15,564 nt of DNA from VMCP01 sp964645755. GTDB lineage: Bacteria > Bacteroidota > Bacteroidia > NS11-12g > UBA955. This document shows positions 7,429 to 13,972 of the stretch, one piece after another. The notes beneath the pieces are model-generated. The model did not search any database. It saw only the letters and a program-made list of their open reading frames with translations, and had not been told where the DNA came from. Within the stretch, counting starts at the first letter, position 1. Each line of letters opens with the position of its first letter. Made by a program: the position numbers and the translations under genes. The stretch lies in the NCBI GenBank assembly GCA_964645755.1, contig CAZYBT010000058.1, positions 1 through 15,564 of the forward strand, in the 5' to 3' direction.

Positions 7429-7732
7429 TAAAAAGCATTAAAGTTGAAAAGTGTATTTGTAAAAATCACAAAACTATTGGCAAATGTAAATATATTTCAA
7501 TGAATAACCTAAAATAATGAAAAACAAGAGTTAGGACTCTTTAAATTTTTATAGTTCGAAAAATCATTTGTGCATTGCTTTCTATTTTTATTTTAGACAC
7601 ATCCAAATTGAACCATATATTGAATTTTTCACTTTCGATTGAGGCCAATTGTATGAAAATGATAAAATAAATTTATATTTTGAATTTAATTTTTTAACCA
7701 AACAAATCACGTTATCTATTTGTTAATCCATA
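7429..7732. other. Divergent intergenic region between the T9SS and SOUL genes
   Basis: This 304-bp, very AT-rich spacer separates two divergent genes. The left third holds the two -7-like boxes for the minus-strand gene. Near the right end, TCTATTTG (7715-7722) matches TAnnTTTG at seven of eight positions, 10 bases before the SOUL ATG, and is a weak candidate promoter for it. I see no RNA gene, repeat or strong inverted repeat between them. Confidence 0.5.
7469..7500 (-). promoter_or_regulatory. Candidate promoter of the T9SS surface-protein gene
   Basis: On the minus strand, TAGTTTTG (7476-7469) matches TAnnTTTG exactly. TTG at 7500-7498 lies 21 bases upstream as a -33 element, and the ATG is 40 bases downstream. 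A second exact -7 match, TACATTTG (7488-7481), lies just upstream but lacks a TTG at the right distance; it could be an alternative start. Confidence 0.42.
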
Positions 7733-8356
7733 ATGAAACTTTGGTTCATCATTGCAATTGTGTTATCTGTATTGGTTGTCGGATTTTTATTTTATTCTTT
7801 TAGATTGAGGGACATTGAAACGCCGAAATACAAGGTTATTAAAACTATAGGGGAAGTTGAAATTCGAGAATACCCTAGTTTGGTTCTTGCCCAAACGTCC
7901 CTCAAAAAATCTAATTATGACGAGGAAGGGAATAACGGTTTTCGGACAGTTGCGGGCTATATTTTTGGAGGAAACCAGGCTCAGCAGAAAATTGCAATGA
8001 CAGCGCCCGTAATTATGAGCATGGGGGACTCTGCATTGATGTCGTTTGTGATGCCAAGTGAATACAAAATAAACGACCTTCCGGCACCATCGAACAATCA
8101 GGTTAAATTGATTCAAGAAAATGCCAAAATTTTGGCAGTGATTCGTTTCGGGGGATATTCGAATTCGGAAAAAATCAAAAAATATGCCGACAAACTTCTC
8201 AGTGAACTTAAAAACAACCACTTAGAAACCCGAGGTGCACTCCTTTACATGGGTTACAACGCACCCTGGGATATCACCAACCGCCGCAACGAAGTTGCCA
8301 TTGAGTTGAAAGGCGAATTGAAATTTTATATTTTAAAAATTTCAAGAAATCATTGA
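7733..8356 (+). CDS. SOUL-family haem-binding-like protein, membrane-anchored
   Basis: Member of the SOUL/HEBP family, small proteins whose animal relatives bind haem; the bacterial role is not established. The 207-residue product has one N-terminal hydrophobic segment (about 3-23, rich in Ile, Val, Leu and Phe) followed by SFRLRD, which suggests a signal anchor with the SOUL domain outside the cytoplasm. Family signatures present are YKVIKTIGEVEIREYPS (33-49), the hallmark KIAMTAPV near residue 87, FVMPSEY near 105, AVIRFGGYSN near 138 and the C-terminal GYNAPWDITNRRNEVAIEL. Length is close to the family norm plus the anchor. It stands alone, divergent from the T9SS gene, and nothing in the sequence shows regulation. 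A weak AT-rich dyad (ATTGAATT at 8352-8359, AATTCAAT at 8363-8370) overlaps the stop codon. Confidence 0.92.
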   Translation: MKLWFIIAIVLSVLVVGFLFYSFRLRDIETPKYKVIKTIGEVEIREYPSLVLAQTSLKKSNYDEEGNNGFRTVAGYIFGGNQAQQKIAMTAPVIMSMGDSALMSFVMPSEYKINDLPAPSNNQVKLIQENAKILAVIRFGGYSNSEKIKKYADKLLSELKNNHLETRGALLYMGYNAPWDITNRRNEVAIELKGELKFYILKISRNH

Positions 8357-8422
8357 ATTTATAATTCAATCAAACAAATCGTCTAATTTGACAATTTTTT
8401 AGTATCGATTTTTGATTGCGAA

Positions 8423-8444
8423 TTTACACCCTAAAGGGTATAAA
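8423..8444. promoter_or_regulatory. Inverted-repeat operator directly before the XRE repressor ATG
   Basis: Arms TTTACACCCT (8423-8432) and AGGGTATAAA (8435-8444) are complementary at nine of ten positions around a two-base centre, AA. The repeat ends at the base before the ATG at 8445. This size and position fit a homodimeric HTH repressor that controls its own gene, as HipB/XRE antitoxins commonly do. Binding by this protein is inferred. Confidence 0.62.
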
Positions 8445-8654
8445 ATGGAGCTTGCAAGTTTTGTTAAAGAAAAACGAAAGTTAGTTAAATTGACTCAACC
8501 CGAAATGGCTTTAAAGGCGGGTGTAGGGTTACGTTTTGTTTGTGAACTAGAACAAGGCAAAGAAAGTCTGCGCATTGATAAAGTGAACAAGGTTCTACGC
8601 TTAATTGATTATGAAGTGGGTGCGGTTCGCGTTTTAAAAGAAATTGAAACATGA
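8445..8654 (+). CDS. XRE-family transcriptional repressor, HipB/Y4mF-like antitoxin
   Basis: A 69-residue DNA-binding protein consisting almost wholly of one helix-turn-helix domain: FVKEKRKLVKLTQPEMALKAGVGLRFVCELEQGKESLRIDKVNKVLRLIDY (about 6-57). The pattern 'LTQPEMALKAGVGLRFVCELEQGK' is typical of the Y4mF/HipB group, whose members neutralise and co-repress with a HipA-type kinase toxin. I chose the ATG at 8445 over an in-frame TTG at 8412 because the extra 11 residues match nothing in the family and because the operator-like inverted repeat ends exactly at this ATG. The stop codon overlaps a downstream ATG (ATGA at 8651-8654), as in hipBA operons, but that downstream frame closes after 23 codons. 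This makes the gene look like an orphan or relic antitoxin. Confidence 0.85.
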   Translation: MELASFVKEKRKLVKLTQPEMALKAGVGLRFVCELEQGKESLRIDKVNKVLRLIDYEVGAVRVLKEIET

Positions 8655-8916
8655 GAAAGGCAATCATAAAAATTGATAAACAATATCAAAGAAATACTAA
8701 CGCAAAAATGGTAAAATTATAATCAGCATGGATGCAACTGATAGATATCAGTTTCTTAGAAGATGTTTTAAAGCTCAATACAAACAAATCATCTTACAAA
8801 GATTTGAAAGAATCTATGGTGCAAAAAATTCATCTGAGAACTAGAGTGTAAGAGAATTAAATGAAATCGTTATTCAACAATACTTTATAAACCTTGAATA
8901 CGCAGATGGAGATTAA
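8651..8916 (+). pseudogene. Decayed gene downstream of the antitoxin, possibly a former toxin partner
   Basis: A frame opens at 8651 in an ATGA overlap with the repressor gene and reads MRKAIIKIDKQYQR before stopping at 8720-8722. The same frame resumes with protein-like sequence (MQLIDISFLEDVLKLNTNKS, then a stretch ending KIHLRTRV) up to a stop at 8849-8851. One frame over it continues as RELNEIVIQQYFINLEYADG to a stop at 8914-8916. One stop and one frameshift therefore separate three pieces that read as plausible coding sequence. The opening MRKAIIKI resembles the start of HipA N-terminal proteins, but I do not recognise the later pieces. They may come from a different inserted gene. Confidence 0.42.
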
Positions 8917-9049
8917 AATGGTTTAGATGTTTGTGTTTGTTTTCTCAGAGTTGGTTGTGGACAAATTAAAATTTATTGAATTTTTGTTTGAGATTCCCGA
9001 AAAGTTAACTTTAAAAAAATTACAGAACTAATTTTTTTGGTCGAGGGAA
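8917..9049. other. Convergent spacer, no gene seen
   Basis: With the pseudogene stretch before it, nearly 400 bp here lack an intact gene. The sequence is AT-rich and lies between convergent transcription units. It contains an exact 12-bp palindrome, AAAGTTAACTTT (9001-9012), followed directly by the stem-loop at 9013-9038. No further coding remnant is visible. Confidence 0.5.
9013..9038. terminator. Possible bidirectional terminator
   Basis: A perfect 10-bp stem, AAAAAAATTA (9013-9022) and TAATTTTTTT (9029-9038), encloses the loop CAGAAC. It gives a seven-T tract on whichever strand is transcribed and sits 11 bases beyond the stop of the large minus-strand gene. The stem has no G-C pair, so intrinsic termination would be weak. 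Confidence 0.35.
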
Positions 9050-12000
9050 TTATTTTTTCTGAAATGTCAACTCTGGCAAAATGATTAAATACTCCTCTTT
9101 TGATCCTTCTTTGTGCCAATAAATCAAAAAATTTATTTTGGCTGAACTCATTTTATAATTCTTTAACTCAGAGTTAAGTAATTTATCAATAAAAAATTGC
9201 GAGAATTTTATTATTCTATTTTTCTGATAATATAGATAATCATCATTAGAATAAGCCAAATCATCACCACTCATCAAATTTTTTATTATTGATTGTTTGG
9301 AAATAAAATAGTCGAGGTAAATGTCTTTATGGGTTAGCTGAACGGTTATCTCATCTGGCTCTAAATAATCTTTATCATCAAATTTGTATTCAACTCCATA
9401 CAAATTGAAATAATTTGCGATATCTGTGTTTGAGTGTATATATAAATTATTTTTCGCTCTTGTTAGTCCAACATATAATAATCTTTTATTTTGATCCGAG
9501 TTTAGTTTAAAATCTTGCAATACAACAAATACATTGTCAAATTCCCTACCTTTTGCTTTATGAATTGTTGAAACTAAAACAGTCTCGCCTTTTTCATTGT
9601 AAAAATCTTCTAATTTTGATTCTCGCACAAATGATTCAATATCTGACAAATAAAAACGATTTCCTGATATTTTTTCAAAATCTTGAATAAAATTCATGAA
9701 TACTTTTAACCATAAACTCCTTTTATACTTGAGAACTACATGATTTTTGGCAATTTCCCAGTTTTCTGTAGTAATTAAATAAGCATGATTTGTTATCCTC
9801 AAAGAATCTAAAAATTCTCTAAATTCAACAAGATTAATTAAATCAAAACTATCATTCGATTGAATTAATTTGGAATGAAAATTATTTTTCAATAACAATC
9901 CATTTAATTTCCGAGCTTCTTCATTGGTATTGGTTAAAACACAAGTTGTACCAATCAACTCAGATTGTTTCAAAGCGGTTAAAACAGGAAAGGTAATAGA
10001 TTTCGATTGATATTGATGTAATTCTAAGTTACCAATTTCCCGTTTAATAGGTACAATTGAAAGAGATTTCAATCGGTTAGAAATTTGTTTGACGAAAGAG
10101 TTCGTAAAACCTACTAAGTTTGCATTACTCCTAAAATTTTCTATTAATTCAACCTTGACCGAATCTTTTTCCCGACTAAATGCATTAAAATATTTAGAAT
10201 CTGAACCTCTAAATTCATAAATATTTTGATCATCATCACCCACCGCAATAATTCTTAAATCATCATTCCTTTCAATCAACTTAATAACCAATTGATATTC
10301 ACTTTCACTCATATCTTGAGCCTCGTCAATGACAAGTACAGTTTTGGTGATACGACTAACTTCAATTTCGTTGTTTTCAATTTGTTGGATAGCAGATTTG
10401 ATGATTTCATCAGATTTCTCAATATTTCCTAACTTTCCTAAAATATCGAAACAAAAGGAATGAAACGTTTTGATTTCAACATAATGTGCTGAGGATCCGA
10501 TTAATTCTAACAATCTTTTTTTAAATTCAACTGCCGCAGCTTTTGAAAAGGTGAGCATCAATAATTGTTCATGCTTAACATCCTCTAAAATCAACAAAGA
10601 AGCTAATTTATGCACCAATACTTTTGTTTTACCGCTTCCTGGACCCGCGGCTACAACCATTTTCTTAGCTTGACTTTCATTTATAATGTTTAGCTGAGAA
10701 GGGATTAAACTACCAAAGAGTTTTTGAAATTTACTAGGTGTTAAGTTTTTCTTGATTTCCTTTTGCCGATTTCGATCAAAATATTTACTAATAAAGCTAT
10801 CAAAATTTAATTTAAAATAATCGTCAACAAACTGAAGTGCCCCTTTGTAATCAACTACCATCCTTTTTGCATATTCTCCAACAATATGAATTTGGTTAAT
10901 TTTATTCTGATAAAAATCGTTCAGCTTTTGATAGTCTTCAACTTTGTATTGCACGTAGTTATTACTTTCCAATCTTTCAATTTGCAATTTGTTGTATAAT
11001 ACCAAAAAACCTCCCTCAATTTTGATTGCATTAATTCTGGACAAATAGTAAAGAGCTCCTTCAATATCAGGATCTGTTGCAGGCATAAACATAGAATGAT
11101 GAAAGTTAAATTTCTCTTTTAAATCATAAACAGAGAATTCTACCAATGCATTTGTCTTTAATTCACCTTCAGGCAAATAATCACCTTTTAAATACTTATC
11201 AAATAAAAATTCTAAAATAAATCTTGAAATAACCAATCGATTTTGAATTTTTTCCTTTAAATCAACTTTGTTAAATTCTAATTGAAGTAAGAAGTGATTT
11301 CTAGAATAATCGCTAAATTTCCTTTTTGCCCAGTGATTGATAATCCAGAAATCGAAGATCGTTTTTAATTTATTTATATTTCCTTCTTTTAATCCAGATG
11401 CTTCAACTTCTTCATTATAGTATTTCAAATCAATTTCAGTTTCATCACCAATAATTTTATCGATTAAAAAAATTTCAATCTTTCCAAATGTTTCAAAAAT
11501 TTTTAAAGATTTGTTTTTGTTTTCAGTTCTATTTAAAAAAGCTCTCAGATCTTTCGTATCGGCAATAATTTTTTCATTTTTTAGAAAATTGATAATATCT
11601 ATGACTTCCCTTTTTGCAATTCCAAGAGTGTCACTTATGTAATCTATTCTGGATTCACCTGAATCATCAGTTAAATTTTTAGTTCTTTTTCTAGATATGA
11701 GGGATTTAATTACTCTAACCGCTTTTTCCTTGAGTTCAATTTCAATATTTTTTGAAGAATAAATAATTTCAGCGGCTTCAGCAACAGTATTCACTAAAAT
11801 ACTATTCGCATAAATTCGGGGAACATTTTGGTTTCTCTGAACATATCCAGCATCTTCAAGTGCTGCAATCGCCGATTTAACTCTGGATTCAATTTCCGAT
11901 ATATTATTGTCCCAACCAGAAGCTCTTGCAATTTCTAATGCCGAATTCGAAAATTTATTTCTAAATTGGGTTAAATTTTTAATTGCTTTCCAAACTTGTT

Positions 12001-13861
12001 GTATTTCCTTTTGTGTAATTTTGGTCTGGTTAAGTAGTAAAAAATGTTTATCTAAATCATTTTCATTGAACAATACATAACAATTTGCATTTATGTTTTC
12101 ATCCCTGCCGGCGCGTCCTGCCTCTTGCACATAATTTTCTAAAGAATCGGAAATTTCATAGTGAACTACCAAACCAACATCCTTCTTGTCAACACCCATT
12201 CCAAATGCCGAAGTTGCAACCATAATCGAAACCTCACCCGAAATGAATGCATTCTGGTTTTCATTCTTTTCATGAGATTCCATTTTACCATGAAATGGCA
12301 AAGCATCAAAGCCATCATTCTTGAGTCTTTCCGCTAATTTCTGAGATAATTTTGTTCGAGATACATATACAATTGTGGGACAATCATAATCTGAGATCAG
12401 TTCCCTTAACTTTTGGTATTTTTCTTCATCAGTATTATTTTCAAAAACCTTATATTCTAGGTTTGTTCTCGCAACATTTGATGAAAAGAGTTTTAATTCC
12501 AACGATAATTTATCTCTAAAATACTCTTTTATATCAAAAATAACTTTTTGTTTGGCCGTTGCAGTAAAGCAAGATATAGGAATTGGTATCTCTAAGTTTT
12601 TTTTTGTTTGAATGTTTTTAATAAAATCGGCGATGTACAAATAATCAACTCTGAAATCTTGACCCCAAGAAGAAAAACAATGTGCTTCATCTATTACAAA
12701 TCTTACCACATTTCTATCCAATAATATTTTTTCTATACTTTTTGACCTCAGGGATTCAGGTGAGATATAAAGTAATTTTGCATCTCCATTTATTACACGA
12801 TTTATCGATTCTGATCGCTCAATTGGATCCAACAATCCATTAATAGTTGATGCATCTAGAATTCCTAATTTTTCCAGATTATCAACTTGATCTTTCATTA
12901 ATGATTGAAGCGGTGAAATTACAACTGTTAAACCTTGTACATTTTCACCGCTCATCAATGCAGGCAATTGAAACGTTATTGATTTTCCGCCCCCAGTTGG
13001 AAAAATCGCAAGCAATGAATCACCATTTACTGCAGCATTCACTGCATTCTCTTGAAGGGGTTGATTTCCGTAAGTTCTAAATTCATTAAATCCAAAATAT
13101 CTTTTTAATGAACCTTTAATATTCATTGATGAATTACAATAAGCACATCCTGTTACACAAGGTTTATTTTTTAATTTATTAAAAATTTTATCTACGTCTG
13201 GATAAGATTTAATCACCCAACCGTCGTGAATGGATTTATGATTCGAATATTTCAAACATGCATGAATATGAGACAAACAAAATGCAAGTGCAATGGGTGT
13301 ATTTTCAATTTCTGACTCTAATGTAATATTTGAACAAATTTGATTTACAAAAAAATCTCGGATAAAAACACTCAGATTATCTAATTCATTTTGAAAATTA
13401 ATCAATTTAAAAAAGGAGTTAAATTCTTTTGTATTATTTAATAAAGAATAATAAATCTTCTTTAAATCATGAGGAAGATTCCTAAATTCATTAATTTCAC
13501 GAATGAGCAATTCCTTCGTAATGATTGAATCGTTTAAAGGTGAATTTTCATTATTTTCGTCAAATTTATAATCTTTATCCAGAGAATGATATGGCCTAAA
13601 AGGAAACAAAAGTGGTGAAAGATACAAAGTATCAATAATGTTTTCAGTATTAATTCCGGAATTGGAGAACGACTCTTTTAAGTACTTTAAATCATGTTTA
13701 AATATGTTATGCCCACAAATAAATTCCTTATCACTCAAAAATTCAATAAATTCTCTAATCGAATTCTTATGAAATTTTACATCATTACCGCTGACACCTC
13801 CGATATCTCTAATTTTGTTGTGCTTGTCAATTTCTAAATCGATAAAGGCAATAGTGTGCAT
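9050..13861 (-). CDS. Exonuclease-RecQ-UvrD triple-fusion helicase
   Basis: A 1603-residue cytosolic protein joining three DNA-processing activities. Residues about 1-125 form a DnaQ-like 3'-5' exonuclease (FIDLE with Asp8/Glu10, GHNIFKHD with Asp57, SPLNDS with Asp111). A Cys cluster, CVTGCAYC (235-242), precedes a RecQ superfamily 2 helicase: YFGFNEFR, Walker A PTGGGKS (288-294), DEAH (391-394), TATAK, and motif VI QEAGRAGRD (579-587). About 430 residues without a recognised domain follow; the four-Cys zinc site usual after RecQ motif VI is absent. Residues about 1055-1475 form a UvrD/Rep-type superfamily 1 helicase: Q-motif Gln1064, AAGPGSGKT (1071-1079), VIDEAQD (1177-1183), GDDDQNIYEFRGS (1208-1220), ENFRSN, STIHKAKGREFD and YVGLTRAK. 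The last 125 residues are unassigned. All core catalytic motifs are present. A minus-strand promoter lies just upstream, and a DUF3427 helicase gene is the next gene upstream. Defence or DNA repair is inferred from context. Confidence 0.93.
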   Translation of the reverse strand: MHTIAFIDLEIDKHNKIRDIGGVSGNDVKFHKNSIREFIEFLSDKEFICGHNIFKHDLKYLKESFSNSGINTENIIDTLYLSPLLFPFRPYHSLDKDYKFDENNENSPLNDSIITKELLIREINEFRNLPHDLKKIYYSLLNNTKEFNSFFKLINFQNELDNLSVFIRDFFVNQICSNITLESEIENTPIALAFCLSHIHACLKYSNHKSIHDGWVIKSYPDVDKIFNKLKNKPCVTGCAYCNSSMNIKGSLKRYFGFNEFRTYGNQPLQENAVNAAVNGDSLLAIFPTGGGKSITFQLPALMSGENVQGLTVVISPLQSLMKDQVDNLEKLGILDASTINGLLDPIERSESINRVINGDAKLLYISPESLRSKSIEKILLDRNVVRFVIDEAHCFSSWGQDFRVDYLYIADFIKNIQTKKNLEIPIPISCFTATAKQKVIFDIKEYFRDKLSLELKLFSSNVARTNLEYKVFENNTDEEKYQKLRELISDYDCPTIVYVSRTKLSQKLAERLKNDGFDALPFHGKMESHEKNENQNAFISGEVSIMVATSAFGMGVDKKDVGLVVHYEISDSLENYVQEAGRAGRDENINANCYVLFNENDLDKHFLLLNQTKITQKEIQQVWKAIKNLTQFRNKFSNSALEIARASGWDNNISEIESRVKSAIAALEDAGYVQRNQNVPRIYANSILVNTVAEAAEIIYSSKNIEIELKEKAVRVIKSLISRKRTKNLTDDSGESRIDYISDTLGIAKREVIDIINFLKNEKIIADTKDLRAFLNRTENKNKSLKIFETFGKIEIFLIDKIIGDETEIDLKYYNEEVEASGLKEGNINKLKTIFDFWIINHWAKRKFSDYSRNHFLLQLEFNKVDLKEKIQNRLVISRFILEFLFDKYLKGDYLPEGELKTNALVEFSVYDLKEKFNFHHSMFMPATDPDIEGALYYLSRINAIKIEGGFLVLYNKLQIERLESNNYVQYKVEDYQKLNDFYQNKINQIHIVGEYAKRMVVDYKGALQFVDDYFKLNFDSFISKYFDRNRQKEIKKNLTPSKFQKLFGSLIPSQLNIINESQAKKMVVAAGPGSGKTKVLVHKLASLLILEDVKHEQLLMLTFSKAAAVEFKKRLLELIGSSAHYVEIKTFHSFCFDILGKLGNIEKSDEIIKSAIQQIENNEIEVSRITKTVLVIDEAQDMSESEYQLVIKLIERNDDLRIIAVGDDDQNIYEFRGSDSKYFNAFSREKDSVKVELIENFRSNANLVGFTNSFVKQISNRLKSLSIVPIKREIGNLELHQYQSKSITFPVLTALKQSELIGTTCVLTNTNEEARKLNGLLLKNNFHSKLIQSNDSFDLINLVEFREFLDSLRITNHAYLITTENWEIAKNHVVLKYKRSLWLKVFMNFIQDFEKISGNRFYLSDIESFVRESKLEDFYNEKGETVLVSTIHKAKGREFDNVFVVLQDFKLNSDQNKRLLYVGLTRAKNNLYIHSNTDIANYFNLYGVEYKFDDKDYLEPDEITVQLTHKDIYLDYFISKQSIIKNLMSGDDLAYSNDDYLYYQKNRIIKFSQFFIDKLLNSELKNYKMSSAKINFLIYWHKEGSKEEYLIILPELTFQKK

Positions 13862-13890
13862 GAATTTGCTCTAGGATATAATTTAAAAAA

Positions 13891-13920
13891 CAAATATATC
13901 CGATTGAAAGATAAATCAAA
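13891..13920 (-). promoter_or_regulatory. Promoter of the exonuclease-RecQ-UvrD gene
   Basis: On the minus strand, TTTG (13920-13917) and TATATTTG (13898-13891) are separated by 18 bases. Both match the Bacteroidota -33 (TTTG) and -7 (TAnnTTTG) elements exactly. The -7 box ends 29 bases before the ATG at 13861. This is the best promoter match in the window and implies that the fusion gene can be transcribed without read-through from the DUF3427 gene. Confidence 0.55.
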
Positions 13921-13929
13921 AGGACAATT

Positions 13930-13970
13930 ATTTGAATGAATATGAAATACAATTAAATATTCATCCAAAT
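13930..13970. terminator. Stem-loop after the DUF3427 helicase gene
   Basis: Arms of 14 bp (13930-13943 and 13957-13970) pair with one G-T-type mismatch around a 13-base loop, ending 2 bases before the stop codon of the minus-strand DUF3427 gene. On that strand it is followed by AATTGTCCTTTTG, a modest pyrimidine stretch. It could be a terminator, or a dyad operator for the promoter that begins 10 bases farther on. Confidence 0.4.
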
Positions 13971-13972
13971 GT

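Noticed and set aside
7787..8221. 144-codon minus-strand frame
   Set aside because: It is fully antisense to the SOUL gene, which has clear family motifs; this frame has none.
9001..9012. Perfect palindrome AAAGTTAACTTT as an attachment or regulatory site
   Set aside because: A 12-bp AT-rich palindrome is likely by chance in this sequence, with no second copy and no adjacent integrase.
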